Source: Hydrogenophaga sp.
GTDB lineage: Bacteria; Pseudomonadota; Gammaproteobacteria; Burkholderiales; Burkholderiaceae_C
Assembly: GCF_011772445.1 (NCBI RefSeq)
Contig: NZ_WVZN01000042.1
Span: 1-64,000, forward strand
DNA: 64,000 nucleotides
Reading direction: 5' to 3'
Of the stretch, positions 47,799 to 57,245 are shown piece after piece. A program made the translations under genes and the position numbers. The first letter of the stretch is position 1. Each line of letters begins with the position of its first letter. The notes below the pieces were generated by a model. It did no database searches. It saw nothing but the letters and a program-made list of their open reading frames with translations, and was not told the origin of the DNA.

Positions 47799-48329
47799 AT
47801 GGCCCACGACCACGACCACGACCACGATCACCAGCACGACGAGCACGACCACGACCACCCCCACAGCGACGCGCCCTGGAAGCACAACGGCGTGCGCGTG
47901 ATCCCGGGCAACCAGCTTGACGGCAACGTGCCCTCCACGCCGGGCATGGACCGCAAGGCCGCGATCAACTTCGCGCGCGTGGGCGCTCAGAAGCTGTGGG
48001 CCGGCACCGTCACCATCCACGCCAACGCCAAGACCGGTGCCCACCACCACGGGCACCTGGAAAGCGTCATCTACGTCGTCAAGGGCCGTGCGCGCATGCG
48101 CTGGGGAGACCAGCTGGAGTTCACCGCCGAGGCTGGCCCGGGCGATTTCATCTACGTGCCGCCCTACGTGCCGCACCAGGAGATCAACGCCAGCCCGACC
48201 GAGGTGCTGGAGTGCGTGCTGTGCCGCAGCGACGGCCAGGCGGTGGCGGTCAACCTGGACATCGAGCCGGTGGAAAAACCCGAGACGGTGCTGTGGGTGG
48301 ACCCCACGCACCCCACCGGCGGCGTCTGA
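47799..48329 (+). CDS. cupin-domain protein with His/Asp-rich N-terminus
   Basis: 176 aa. The first 23 residues are nearly all His and Asp ([19 protein letters not shown]), a likely metal-binding tail. The cupin motifs are [19 protein letters not shown] and [17 protein letters not shown], giving the usual His/Glu metal site. Ribosome binding site AGGAG at 47789-47793. Enzymatic role unknown. Confidence 0.85.
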   Translation: MAHDHDHDHDHQHDEHDHDHPHSDAPWKHNGVRVIPGNQLDGNVPSTPGMDRKAAINFARVGAQKLWAGTVTIHANAKTGAHHHGHLESVIYVVKGRARMRWGDQLEFTAEAGPGDFIYVPPYVPHQEINASPTEVLECVLCRSDGQAVAVNLDIEPVEKPETVLWVDPTHPTGGV

Positions 48330-48333
48330 CCGC

Positions 48334-48867
48334 GTGCCCGATCTGCGCAGCCTCACGTCCGTGGTGCCCGCCACGGGCCGGCTCGACACCCTTCTGCTGC
48401 GCCCGGCCCGGCGGCTGGACGCCGTGGCCGTGAGCGAGGCCGAGGCCGTGCACGGGCGGGGCCTGGCCGGCGACCACAGTGCCGCGCGCCACGGCGGCCT
48501 GCGGCAAGTGACCCTGATCCAGGCCGAGCACCTGCCCGTCATCGCCGCGCTCACCGGACGCGAGCTCCAGGCGGCCTGGCTGCGCCGCAACCTCGTCGTC
48601 TCGGGCGTGAACCTGCTGGCCGCGCGCAGCCTGTTCGAGGACGTGGTGATGCACATCCGCATCGGCGAGACCGTGGTGCTGGAGGCCACGGGCGACTGCG
48701 CACCCTGCTCGCGCATGGAGTATGTGCTGGGCCCCGGCGGCTACAACGCCATGCGGGGGCACGGCGGGCTGACGGCGCGGGTGCTGGTGGGCGGCGTGCT
48801 GCGTCCGGGGGATGCGGTGCGGATCGTGCGCGCCGCTGTTGTGCACACAAAAGGCACACACAGATAA
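48334..48867 (+). CDS. MOSC-domain protein
   Basis: 177 aa from GTG 48334, 4 nt after the cupin stop. MOSC features: [14 protein letters not shown] near the start, [12 protein letters not shown], and the conserved Cys in [17 protein letters not shown] domains bind molybdenum cofactor and transfer sulfur. It is far from the Mo-hydroxylase operon, so a stand-alone Mo-dependent reductase such as YiiM-type is possible. Confidence 0.85.
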   Translation: MPDLRSLTSVVPATGRLDTLLLRPARRLDAVAVSEAEAVHGRGLAGDHSAARHGGLRQVTLIQAEHLPVIAALTGRELQAAWLRRNLVVSGVNLLAARSLFEDVVMHIRIGETVVLEATGDCAPCSRMEYVLGPGGYNAMRGHGGLTARVLVGGVLRPGDAVRIVRAAVVHTKGTHR

Positions 48868-48876
48868 AATTCGCCG

Positions 48877-49170
48877 GTGAAGCCGTTTCGCTGGAATCCG
48901 GACAAGAACCACGCGCTGCAGACCAGCCGCGGTGTGTCGTTCGAAGCCATCGTGGTGGCCATCGAAAACGGCGGTCTGCTGGACATCATGATTCACCCCA
49001 ATGCCCGGCGGTACCCGAATCAGAAGATTTTTCTCGTGGCGCTGGATGGTTACGTTCATCTCGTGCCCTTCGTCGAAGCTGCTGACCACACCTTCCTGAA
49101 GACCATCATCCCCAGCCGCAAAGCCACGCGAGACCACTTGCCCACCGGAGGCCACGATGCCCAAGCTTGA
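48877..49170 (+). CDS. BrnT-like toxin of a toxin-antitoxin pair
   Basis: 97 aa. The opening FRWNPDKNHALQTSRGVSFEA and the ending LKTIIPSRKATRD resemble BrnT-type RelE-fold toxins (FxWDPxKxxxNxxKHGVSFEEA... SxRxAT). GTG start at 48877 follows an AT-rich GATAAAAT box by a few bases, so the message may have little or no leader. It overlaps the downstream antitoxin gene by 14 nt. The family call is by pattern. Confidence 0.65.
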   Translation: MKPFRWNPDKNHALQTSRGVSFEAIVVAIENGGLLDIMIHPNARRYPNQKIFLVALDGYVHLVPFVEAADHTFLKTIIPSRKATRDHLPTGGHDAQA

Positions 49171-49477
49171 CGCCTACGAATCGGACGTTCTGGCGGCCTT
49201 CGAGAAGGGTCGACTCCAGTCGGTCGCCACCAAGGCGGAACTCGCCAAGGCGCGTGCCGCCGCGCGGGCCACCGCCATCAAGGACCGCAGGGTCAACATC
49301 CGCCTGACGTCGGGCGATCTGCAGGACATCCAGACCCGGGCGCTGGAAGAAGGCATGCCTTATCAGACGCTCATCGCGAGCGTGCTCCACAAGTACGCCA
49401 CAGGCCGGCTGGTCGAGGCCGGAACGCAAGAGCCGGCCCCCGAGGGTTACGGTACGCGCCGACGCCGCAAGGCCTGA
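49157..49477 (+). CDS. antitoxin partner, CopG/ribbon-helix-helix-like
   Basis: 106 aa. The middle part RVNIRLTSGDLQDIQTRALE followed by GMPYQTLIASVLHKYATG is the ribbon-helix-helix pattern of CopG-like antitoxins. The N-terminal 40 residues are Ala/Lys-rich and helical. ATG lies inside the 3' end of the toxin gene, so translation is coupled. It is expected to neutralise the toxin and repress the pair. Confidence 0.65.
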   Translation: MPKLDAYESDVLAAFEKGRLQSVATKAELAKARAAARATAIKDRRVNIRLTSGDLQDIQTRALEEGMPYQTLIASVLHKYATGRLVEAGTQEPAPEGYGTRRRRKA

Positions 49478-49480
49478 ACC

Positions 49481-50224
49481 TCAATCCCCCTGAAAGCCCC
49501 CCGCCCGCAGCGTCACCACCAGGGTGTCGCGCCAGCCGTGGCCATCGGCCGGGTCGGGCTGGATGGGCGTGCTTTCGTGGATCACGCGCTCGTCGTCGAG
49601 CAGCAGCAGCGACCACGGATCGCGCAGCGTGAAGCGCTGGCCGCTGGGGCCGTTGGCCTCGAACACGCGGCTTTCACCCCCCTTGATGGCGTGGCGCCGC
49701 ACCAGAAACACCGCCACCAGGTCCACGCCGTCGCGGTGGGCGCCCTCGGGCGTGGGACGGCCGATGCCGTCGGTGGTGTCGATGCGGAACGGGTGCGCCT
49801 CGACCGCCCAGGCTTGTTCGCCGCGCAAGGCGCTGGCCGCCGCACCCAGGCGCTGCAGCAGGCGAATCCAGGCCGGGGCCTGGGCCATGGCGGCCTCCAT
49901 GGGTTCGAACCAGCGCTGCATGCCGCCGTGCAGGGCGTTGTATTCCACCGGCTGCCAGTGCGCGCGGTGCGGCACCTGCTCCACCCGCTCGCCGTCCACC
50001 ACAAAGCAACTGTGTCGGCGCAGGCGGTAGCGGCCGCCGTCCTTCAGGTAGGCGTCTGGCGCCAGGCGGTCCCAGTGCGGCTCCAGGGCACGCAAGTCGT
50101 CCAGCGGCACACCGATCCAAGCGGCGGTGTCCTCGCCGCTGAGCAGGCCTGCGCCGCGCTCGCGCAGCGCGGTGTCGATGGCGTTGGGGGACAGGTAAGG
50201 GGGCGAAAACTCGGCGGCGCTCAT
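49481..50224 (-). CDS. 2OG-Fe(II) dioxygenase family protein
   Basis: 247 aa from ATG 50224. Iron ligands fit HxD in GAHRDGVDLVAVFLV and the distal His in DDERVIHESTPI; the 2-oxoglutarate Arg would be in GWRDTLVVTLR. This matches the family of biofilm/stress-linked 2OG-Fe dioxygenases that includes amino-acid hydroxylases. Convergent with the antitoxin gene, 3 nt apart. Confidence 0.85.
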   Translation of the reverse strand: MSAAEFSPPYLSPNAIDTALRERGAGLLSGEDTAAWIGVPLDDLRALEPHWDRLAPDAYLKDGGRYRLRRHSCFVVDGERVEQVPHRAHWQPVEYNALHGGMQRWFEPMEAAMAQAPAWIRLLQRLGAAASALRGEQAWAVEAHPFRIDTTDGIGRPTPEGAHRDGVDLVAVFLVRRHAIKGGESRVFEANGPSGQRFTLRDPWSLLLLDDERVIHESTPIQPDPADGHGWRDTLVVTLRAGGFQGD

Positions 50225-50298
50225 TCCCACGAGTGTAGGGGCGCGCCTCGGGGAAAGCCCGCATCGGGGAATGCCGGCGTGAGTGGCCCAATGGCGCC

Positions 50299-51126
50299 AT
50301 GAACGCCGCCGCCAACCCTGGGCCCCCCGAAGCGCCGCCGTCGAGCCAGGCCACCCGCGAGCCCTCGGCGCTGGAGCTGCCGATCGCCGACCTGCGCCCG
50401 GGCGACCCGCTGCGCTGGCTGCGGGCCGGTTGGGCCGACTTCCTGCGTTGCCCGGGCATCGGCCTGTTCTACGGGGCCTGCTTCTGCGCCATGGGGCATG
50501 CGCTGCTGGGCGTCTTCCGGGCGGCGCCAGCCTATGTGCTCGCGCTCTCGGCGGGCTTTCTGCTGATGGGCCCCTTCCTGTGCCTGGGCCTTTACGACGC
50601 CAGCCGGGCGCTGCAGCGCGGTGAGACGCCGTCGCTGGGGCGCTCGCTGCGTGCCTGGCTGCCCACCAAAGGCAGCATGGCCCTGTTCGCGGGCGTGCTG
50701 CTGGTGCAGGAAATGCTGTGGGGGCGCGCTTCGCTGGTGGTCTTCGCCGTCAGCTTCACGACCCTGCCGGACACGCAGCACCTGCTCGCCCAGATGCTGC
50801 GCGGCCAGCACCTGGAGTTCCTGATCACCTGGACGCTGGTGGGCGGCGTGTTCGCCGGTCTGATCTTCGTGACCAGCGTGGTGAGCATTCCCATGATCCT
50901 GGACCGCGGCGCCGACGCGATCTCGGCGGGCCTCACGAGCATTCGCGCCTGCCTGCAGAACCCGGGCGTGATGCTGTGGTGGGGCGTGTTGGTCAGCGCG
51001 CTGGTGGCGTTGTCGATGCTGCCGTGGTTCCTGGGCCTGCTGGTGAGCGGCCCGGTCATCGGGCACGCCAGTTGGCATGCCTACCGCGCCACGGTGGCGC
51101 CGGGCGGGCCAGCCGAGGCGGCGTAG
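50299..51126 (+). CDS. DUF2189 polytopic membrane protein
   Basis: 275 aa with about six membrane segments, e.g. GIGLFYGACFCAMGHALLG, VLALSAGFLLMGPFLCLG, FLITWTLVGGVFAGLIFVT and MLWWGVLVSALVALSMLPW. The N-terminal ADLRPGDPLRWLRAGWADF stretch is typical of the family. Function unknown. Divergent from the dioxygenase gene. Confidence 0.82.
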   Translation: MNAAANPGPPEAPPSSQATREPSALELPIADLRPGDPLRWLRAGWADFLRCPGIGLFYGACFCAMGHALLGVFRAAPAYVLALSAGFLLMGPFLCLGLYDASRALQRGETPSLGRSLRAWLPTKGSMALFAGVLLVQEMLWGRASLVVFAVSFTTLPDTQHLLAQMLRGQHLEFLITWTLVGGVFAGLIFVTSVVSIPMILDRGADAISAGLTSIRACLQNPGVMLWWGVLVSALVALSMLPWFLGLLVSGPVIGHASWHAYRATVAPGGPAEAA

Positions 51127-51489
51127 TCAGGCGCCGCGCTGGGAGCGGCGGCGGTCCCGCCGCCCCGCCGCCGAGCCCAGCAGGGCCGGTTCGACCAGAC
51201 CGTCGAACAAGGGCTGCAGCTTCATGATGCTGTTCATGGCCGCCCGCTCGTCGAGGTCGCGGCACAGCCAGTGCAGCAGGTCGGGCCGCATGAACCACAG
51301 CGCACGGGCCGATTCGGCCACCAGCAGCCGGTGGCGCAGTTGCTCCGCCTCGAAGCCGCCGGCTTCACCGACCAGGGCCAGCATGGCCTTGCGCACGCGC
51401 GCCAATCGGTAGGGATCGTCGTCGTGGCGGTTCTCGCCCTGCAGCCGCTGGGCAACGGTGTCGAAGAGGGTCGAGAGGAACTGCTTCAT
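51127..51489 (-). CDS. hypothetical protein
   Basis: 120 aa from ATG 51489. Mostly helical with a basic C-terminus (AAGRRDRRRSQRGA). No domain recognised. Its stop codon abuts the stop of the convergent DUF2189 gene. Third-position G/C bias supports coding. Confidence 0.6.
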   Translation of the reverse strand: MKQFLSTLFDTVAQRLQGENRHDDDPYRLARVRKAMLALVGEAGGFEAEQLRHRLLVAESARALWFMRPDLLHWLCRDLDERAAMNSIMKLQPLFDGLVEPALLGSAAGRRDRRRSQRGA

Positions 51490-51592
51490 GCCTGGGTGGG
51501 CGCAACTCTTGTAGGGGCTTGTCGGAACATCCGCTGACGACGGGCGCCATTCCAGCACAAAACGCCCGTTTTGTAACGACCTTCGTGAACCT

Positions 51593-51829
51593 TCATGGCG
51601 CGGCGCCCGCGGGCGCACCCTCGCGCCACAGCCGAAGGGCCAGCCACCACGACAGCAAGGTGTTGGTCAGGGCCAGCAGGCCCAGGGCCAGACGCACGCC
51701 CGCCGGGGGCTCATGGATCTGGATGAACAGCACCAGGGCGCTGGAGAGCGCCTGAAAGCCGAGCACGAGCCAGAACAGGCCCTTGCGCGGCTGCCAAAGG
51801 CGGTGAACGGCGGCGGCAAGCGAAGGCAT
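51593..51829 (-). CDS. small membrane protein
   Basis: 78 aa with two hydrophobic segments (GLFWLVLGFQALSSALVLFI and LALGLLALTNTLLSWWLAL). No family recognised. It starts 4 nt after the acyl-CoA ligase stop on the same strand, so the two are likely co-transcribed. Confidence 0.6.
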   Translation of the reverse strand: MPSLAAAVHRLWQPRKGLFWLVLGFQALSSALVLFIQIHEPPAGVRLALGLLALTNTLLSWWLALRLWREGAPAGAAP

Positions 51830-51833
51830 TCGC

Positions 51834-53582
51834 TCATTGTGCCCGGGCGGTTTCGGCCCCTTGCGCCTCCTTGGCGCGTTCGGCCTCCCGCTCCTGCAGC
51901 CAGCGCCACATCACCTTGCCGCTGCCACTCTTGGGCAGGGCGTCGACGAACTCCACCTCGCGCGGGCACTTGTAGGCCGCCATGTGCTCGCGGCACCAGG
52001 CCAGGATATCGGCCTCGCTGAGGCGGCCCTTCGCTTCGGCGCGCAGCACCACCACGGCCTTCACGCTTTCTCCGCGGTAGGCGTCGCGCGTGGCGATCAC
52101 GCAGGCCTCGGCGATGCCGGGGTGCTTGAACATCAGCGCCTCCACCTCCGCCGGCCAGACCTTGAAGCCGCTGGCGTTGATCATGCGCTTGAGGCGGTCG
52201 GTGATGAAGAAGTAGCCGTCCCCGTCCACGCGCCCCAGGTCGCCCGAGCGGAAAAAGCGCTTGCCGTCGATCTCGATGAAGGCCGCGGCCGTGGCCTCGG
52301 GGCGTTTCCAGTACCCGTCGAACACCATGGGGCCGTGGATCACGATCTCGCCCGTCTCGCCCTGTGGCAGCTCGCGCAGTGTGTCGGGGTCGACCACGCG
52401 CGCGTCCGTGCTCATGAAGGGAATGCCCAGGCACTGCTGCTTGGGGTCGTCGGGCGGGTTGCTGTGCGAGGGCGCGGCCGTTTCGGTGAGGCCGTAGCCC
52501 TCGACGAAGCGCAGGCCGAACAGATCGAGCAGGCGCTGCGCCACAGCCTGCGGCATGGCCGCGCCGCCACCACCGATGTAGACCAGGCTGGACAGGTCGT
52601 ACTGGTCGAAGCCGGGACTGGCCAGCAGGTCGATCACCATGGTGGGGATGTTGGTCCAGTGCGTGACGCGCCAACGCGAGATCAGGCGCCCGGCGAGTTC
52701 GCGGTCCCAGCGCGGCATCAGCACCAGGGTGGAGCCGGCGTAGATGGCCGTGTGCATGCCCGCGACCATGCCGGTGATGTGGAACAGCGGCACCACCAGC
52801 AGTGCCACCGTCTCGGGCGAGCTGTCCCCCCACAGGCTGCCCGCCACCGCGTTGTGCATCAGCGTGCGGTGCGGGTGCATGCAGCCCTTGGGCAGGCCGG
52901 TGGTGCCGCTGGTGTAGGGCAGCACGGCCAGGTCGTCGGGGCCGCGGTTGTGCTCGGGCAATGGCGCGGTGCTGGCCAGGGCCTCGGTCCAGCTGGCCAC
53001 GCCACCACCCGGCAAGACAGGCCGATCGTGTCGCGCGCCCAGCCAGCCCTGCCAGGCCGGGGGCATGCCCGTCACATCGTCCATCGGGCCGATGGCGTCC
53101 GCGTAGTGCGTCACCACCAGGTGGCGCAGGCGCTGCGCCTCGGGCAACTCCGCGTTCGCTTTCAGCAACTCGCCAGCGAGATCGGCCGCGCACACGGCCA
53201 CGCGCGCATCCGGGTCGGTGATGTAGTGCCCGAGCTCATCGGCCTTGTTCATGGGGTTGACCGGCACCACCACCGCATTGGCGCGCAGCACCGCGTAGCA
53301 GGCGACGATCCACTGCGGGCAGTTCTGCAGGAACAGGATCACACGGTCGCCATCGCGCACACCTTGCGCCCGCAGGTGTGCGGCCAGGCGCTCGGCCTGC
53401 CCGTGCAGCGCGGCGTACGTGGTGACGCGGTCGAAAAAAACCAGTGCGGCCTTGTCCGGGTAGCGCCGGGCGCTCACCGACAGGTTCTCCCACAGCGAGG
53501 TCTGCGGCGGGCGAAGCGCGTGCGGCAATCGCCGGGGCCAGAAGCTGTGGTGCGCGCGCACCGGCGGCTCCAGGTGGCTCAT
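51834..53582 (-). CDS. long-chain-fatty-acid/acyl-CoA ligase (FadD-like)
   Basis: 582 aa, class I adenylate-forming enzyme. P-loop PYTSGTTGLPKGCM, YGLTETAA motif, the hinge SGDLGRVDGDGYFFITDRLK and catalytic Lys in PKSGSGKVMWRWL. The start at 53582 (MSHLEPPVRAHHSF) is chosen with AAAGGAG upstream. Length is typical of FadD. It activates a fatty or other carboxylic acid; substrate unknown. Separate in sequence from the shorter ligase at 45050. Confidence 0.9.
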   Translation of the reverse strand: MSHLEPPVRAHHSFWPRRLPHALRPPQTSLWENLSVSARRYPDKAALVFFDRVTTYAALHGQAERLAAHLRAQGVRDGDRVILFLQNCPQWIVACYAVLRANAVVVPVNPMNKADELGHYITDPDARVAVCAADLAGELLKANAELPEAQRLRHLVVTHYADAIGPMDDVTGMPPAWQGWLGARHDRPVLPGGGVASWTEALASTAPLPEHNRGPDDLAVLPYTSGTTGLPKGCMHPHRTLMHNAVAGSLWGDSSPETVALLVVPLFHITGMVAGMHTAIYAGSTLVLMPRWDRELAGRLISRWRVTHWTNIPTMVIDLLASPGFDQYDLSSLVYIGGGGAAMPQAVAQRLLDLFGLRFVEGYGLTETAAPSHSNPPDDPKQQCLGIPFMSTDARVVDPDTLRELPQGETGEIVIHGPMVFDGYWKRPEATAAAFIEIDGKRFFRSGDLGRVDGDGYFFITDRLKRMINASGFKVWPAEVEALMFKHPGIAEACVIATRDAYRGESVKAVVVLRAEAKGRLSEADILAWCREHMAAYKCPREVEFVDALPKSGSGKVMWRWLQEREAERAKEAQGAETARAQ

Positions 53583-53805
53583 GTCGGTGGGTCTCCTTTG
53601 GGGTTCTTGTATGGCACGAATACTGCGTCTGGCGCCTGGGCCTAATTGATCGGATTGTTCAATAAAGCTTTTGCATAAGCCTCCCACGTAAACCCCGATC
53701 CCTGGCCCAAAAGGCCAGGACTACATTGCCCCGCTTGCGGGCGTCGCACCGAACAGGTGCCCGCGCGTACGTGCCCGACAACACCACCGACCTACGGAGT
53801 ACCTG

Positions 53806-54843
53806 ATGAAACTCAATGCCCTGAAGCTGACCGCCCTCACCCTGGGCACCACGGCCGCGCTCCTCGCCGCGCCGGCCCACGCGGGCAAGGACCTTGACGC
53901 CGTCAAGAAGCGGGGCGAGCTCAACTGTGGGGTCAACACCGGCCTTCCCGGCTTCTCCGCGGCCGACAGCCAGGGCAAGTGGAGCGGCATGGACGTGGAC
54001 CTCTGCCGCTCGGTGGCCGCGGCCATCCTGGGCAACCCCGACAAGGTGCGCTACGTGCCCCTCACCGCGCAGCAGCGCTTCACCGCCCTGCAGTCCGGCG
54101 AGATCGACGTGCTGGCGCGCAACACCACCTGGACGCTCACCCGCGACGCCTCGCTGGGCCTCACCTTCGTCGGCGTCAACTTCTACGACGGCCAGGGCTT
54201 CATGGTGCCCAAGAAGCTCAACGTCAAGAGCGCCAAGCAACTCAAGGGCGCCACGGTCTGCGTGCAGTCGGGCACCACCACCGAACTCAACCTCACCGAC
54301 TACTCGCGCGCCAACAACCTGAACATCAAGCCCGTGGTGTTCGAAAAGCTCGAAGCCGCGCTCGCCGCCTACTCCTCGGGCCGCTGCCAGGCCTACACCA
54401 CCGACGCATCGGGCCTGGCGTCTTCGCGCGCCAAGGACATGGCCAAGCCCGACGACCACGTGATCCTGCCCGAGCTGATCTCCAAGGAGCCTCTTGGCCC
54501 GGCCGTGCGCCGCGGCGACGAGGACTTCGCCGCCATCGTCAAATGGGTGGGCTTTGCGCTGATCGAGGCTGAGGAATATGGCGTGACGCAAGCCAACGTC
54601 GACCAGCTCAAGGGCTCCAGCACCAACCCCTCCGTCATGCGCCTGCTGGGCATGGGGAACGAAGACACCGGCAAGCTGCTCGGCCTCGACAAGGAATGGG
54701 CGTACCGGGCCATCAAGGCCGTGGGCAACTACGGCGAACAGTTCGAGCGCCACGTGGGTCCGAAGACCGCGATCGCCCTGCCGCGCGGCGTCAACCAGCT
54801 CTGGACCAAGGGCGGCGTCCTGTACGCCCCACCGATCCGCTGA
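53806..54843 (+). CDS. aapJ: general L-amino acid ABC transporter, periplasmic binding protein
   Basis: 345 aa with signal peptide (residues 1-26, LTLGTTAALLAAPAHA). Type II amino-acid binding fold: VKKRGELNCGVNTGLPGFSAAD, GMDVDLCRSVAAAILG and VCVQSGTTTELNL are typical of AapJ/BztA. First gene of the aapJQMP operon. The 223-nt upstream gap is AT-rich around 53643-53680 and should hold promoters for this gene and the divergent ligase. Confidence 0.94.
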   Translation: MKLNALKLTALTLGTTAALLAAPAHAGKDLDAVKKRGELNCGVNTGLPGFSAADSQGKWSGMDVDLCRSVAAAILGNPDKVRYVPLTAQQRFTALQSGEIDVLARNTTWTLTRDASLGLTFVGVNFYDGQGFMVPKKLNVKSAKQLKGATVCVQSGTTTELNLTDYSRANNLNIKPVVFEKLEAALAAYSSGRCQAYTTDASGLASSRAKDMAKPDDHVILPELISKEPLGPAVRRGDEDFAAIVKWVGFALIEAEEYGVTQANVDQLKGSSTNPSVMRLLGMGNEDTGKLLGLDKEWAYRAIKAVGNYGEQFERHVGPKTAIALPRGVNQLWTKGGVLYAPPIR

Positions 54844-54848
54844 TCCAC

Positions 54849-54910
54849 GCCGGGCCGCACCGGCGGCCCGGCCTGCCCCCTGCCCGCAGCGATGCCAGTC
54901 GCTGCGGGCA
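54849..54910 (+). repeat. two tandem hairpins between aapJ and aapQ
   Basis: Hairpin 1: 10-bp stem (54849-54858 with 54863-54872), loop ACCG. Hairpin 2: 12-bp stem (54881-54892 with 54899-54910), loop TGCCAG. Neither has a strong U-run. Such structures after a binding-protein gene often protect its mRNA or attenuate the permease genes. An ATG at 54892 lies in hairpin 2 and is unlikely to be the aapQ start. Confidence 0.6.
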
Positions 54911-54948
54911 TTCTTCGTGTCCCCATCGCATCCGTGGCGAGGTCCCCG

Positions 54949-56127
54949 TTGACTACACCCGCATCTCCTCCACCCCCTTCACGACAATGGTCGCTCAACA
55001 GCCGGGCCACGCGCGGCGTGATCTACCAGGTCGTGGCGCTGGCCTTGCTGGGCCTGGGCCTCTGGTACCTGGCGCACAACACGCAGGCCAACATGCAGGC
55101 CCGCGGCATCCAGAGCGGCTTCGACTTTCTGGGCGCCAGCGCCGGATTCGACATCGGCGAAACGCTCATCGCCTATGACCCCAGCCAGAGCTACGGCCAG
55201 GCCATCTGGGTGGGCGTGCTCAACACCGTCAAGGTGGCGCTGGCGGGCATCGTGTTCACCACCATCCTGGGCGTGGCACTGGGCGTGGGGCGCTTCTCGC
55301 GCAACGCGCTGGTGCGCGGCCTGTGCTATGGCTACGTCGAGGCCTTCCGCAACGTGCCGCTGTTGCTGCAACTGCTCATGTGGTACCTGGTCTTCATCGA
55401 GCTGCTGCCCGCCTCGAACGAAGCCATGTCGGCGGGTGGCCTGCTGTTCCTCAGCAAGGGCGGCCTGTCCTTCCCCTGGCCCACGGCCGGCGTCGGCCAC
55501 GTGCTCGGTGGGCTGGCCGTCGGCGTGATCGCCGGCGTGCTGTGGCGTCGTCGCGTGCAGAAGCGCTTCGAGGCCACCGGCCAGGATGGTGACCGCTTCT
55601 GGGCGCCGCTGGCCATGCTGCTGGTGTTCGCCGTCGTGGGCTGGGTGGTGGCCGGCATGCCCCGCGAATGGAGCATCCCGGAGCAACTGCCCTTCATGGT
55701 CGATGGCGGCCTGGCCCTCACGCCCGAGTTCCTCGCCCTGCTGATCGGCCTGACCACCTACACCGCGTCCTTCGTGGCCGAGGTGGTGCGCGGCGGCATC
55801 CAGTCCGTCAGCCGCGGACAAGACGAGGCCGCGTCCGCGCTGGGCCTGAACCCGCGGCAGAAGATGAAACTCGTGGTCTTGCCCCAGGCCATGCGCGTGA
55901 TCATTCCGCCACTGACCAACCAGTACCTCAACCTCACCAAGAACTCATCGCTCGCGGTGGTGGTCGGCTACCCCGACGTGGTGTCCATCGCCAACACCAC
56001 CATCAACCAGAGCGGCCGCGCGGTGGAGTGCATCGCCATCATCATGCTGGTCTACCTCAGCACCTCGCTCACCACCTCGCTGGTGATGAACTGGTACAAC
56101 CGCCGCATGGCGATCCGGGAGCGTTGA
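54949..56127 (+). CDS. aapQ: general L-amino acid ABC transporter permease AapQ
   Basis: 392 aa from TTG 54949, preceded by GGCGAGG; the earlier in-frame ATG at 54892 is inside a hairpin. Membrane segments begin at VIYQVVALALLGLGLWYLA. The permease EAA-type loop is GGIQSVSRGQDEAASALGL. A long insert between segments (about residues 150-250) is typical of AapQ/BztB. Works with AapM in the membrane. Confidence 0.92.
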   Translation: MTTPASPPPPSRQWSLNSRATRGVIYQVVALALLGLGLWYLAHNTQANMQARGIQSGFDFLGASAGFDIGETLIAYDPSQSYGQAIWVGVLNTVKVALAGIVFTTILGVALGVGRFSRNALVRGLCYGYVEAFRNVPLLLQLLMWYLVFIELLPASNEAMSAGGLLFLSKGGLSFPWPTAGVGHVLGGLAVGVIAGVLWRRRVQKRFEATGQDGDRFWAPLAMLLVFAVVGWVVAGMPREWSIPEQLPFMVDGGLALTPEFLALLIGLTTYTASFVAEVVRGGIQSVSRGQDEAASALGLNPRQKMKLVVLPQAMRVIIPPLTNQYLNLTKNSSLAVVVGYPDVVSIANTTINQSGRAVECIAIIMLVYLSTSLTTSLVMNWYNRRMAIRER

Positions 56128-56132
56128 TCGCC

Positions 56133-57236
56133 ATGAACGCGCAGTTCCAACCCATCGCGCCCCGGCCCTCGCCGGTGCGCCACTCCGGTGCGCTGAACTG
56201 GGCGCGCCGCAACCTCTTTGCCGACTGGAAGTCCACGCTCGCCACGCTCATCGTCGGCGCGGTGCTGCTGTGGGCTGTGCCGAAGCTGTGGCAATGGGTG
56301 ATCGCCGGCGCCGTGTTCCGGCCCGACGCCGACGCCTGTCAGGCTGCGCGCGGCGTGGGCGCCTGCTGGGGCGTGATCGCCGAGAAGTACCGCGTCATCC
56401 TGTTCGGTCGCTACCCGTTCGACGAGCAATGGCGCCCGCTGCTGGCCACGCTGCTGATCGTCTTCACGCTCGTGATCAGTTGCATGCGCGTCTTCTGGAC
56501 GCGCTGGCTGGCGCTGATCTGGCTGGCGTCGCTGGCAGGCTTCTTCGTTCTCATGGGCGGCGGCGTGCTCGGCCTGTCCAGCGTGCGCACCGAGCTGTGG
56601 GGCGGCCTGCCGCTCACCCTCATGCTGGCGGTGCTGTCGCTGTTCCTCGCCTTCCCGCTCGCGGTGCTGGTGGCCCTGGGCCGTCGCGCGAAGCTGCCCG
56701 CCATCCGCACCATCAGCGTGCTCTACGTCGAACTCATCCGCGGCGTGCCGCTGATTTCGGTGCTGTTCATGGCCTCGTTCATGTTCCCGCTGTTCGTGCC
56801 GCGCGGGGTGACGGTGGACGTGCTGGTGCGCGTGGTCGCGGGCCTCACGCTGTTCATTGCGGCCTACATGGCCGAAACGGTGCGCGGCGGCCTGCAGGCC
56901 GTGCCGAAAGGCCAGTTCGAGGCGGCCGATTCCCTGGGCCTGGGCTACTGGCAGACGCAGCGGCTCATCGTGCTGCCGCAGGCCGTGTCCATGGTGGTCC
57001 CCAGCATCATGAACACCTTCATTTCGCTGTTCAAGGACACCTCGCTGGTCACCATCGTCTCGCTCTACGAGCTCACCGGTGCGCTCGCCCTGGCCCTGAA
57101 CTCCGACGTGCAGTGGCGCCCCTTCAAGCTCGAGGCCTATTTCTTCATCACGCTGATCTATTTCACCGGCTGCTTCGCCATGTCGCGCTACAGCCTGTGG
57201 GTGGAAAAACAGCTTGCCGCCAGCAAGGCGCGCTGA
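56133..57236 (+). CDS. aapM: general L-amino acid ABC transporter permease AapM
   Basis: 367 aa. Membrane segments at both ends; EAA-type loop GGLQAVPKGQFEAADSLGLG. The large N-terminal periplasmic part with AARGVGACWGVIAEKYRVILFG is typical of AapM/BztC. ATG 56133 is 5 nt after the aapQ stop. Pairs with AapQ to form the pore. Confidence 0.93.
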   Translation: MNAQFQPIAPRPSPVRHSGALNWARRNLFADWKSTLATLIVGAVLLWAVPKLWQWVIAGAVFRPDADACQAARGVGACWGVIAEKYRVILFGRYPFDEQWRPLLATLLIVFTLVISCMRVFWTRWLALIWLASLAGFFVLMGGGVLGLSSVRTELWGGLPLTLMLAVLSLFLAFPLAVLVALGRRAKLPAIRTISVLYVELIRGVPLISVLFMASFMFPLFVPRGVTVDVLVRVVAGLTLFIAAYMAETVRGGLQAVPKGQFEAADSLGLGYWQTQRLIVLPQAVSMVVPSIMNTFISLFKDTSLVTIVSLYELTGALALALNSDVQWRPFKLEAYFFITLIYFTGCFAMSRYSLWVEKQLAASKAR

Positions 57237-57245
57237 AAGCCGAAC

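Noticed and set aside
45050-53582. The two acyl-CoA ligases as a recent duplication
   Set aside because: They differ by over 100 residues in length and in most sequence outside the family motifs.
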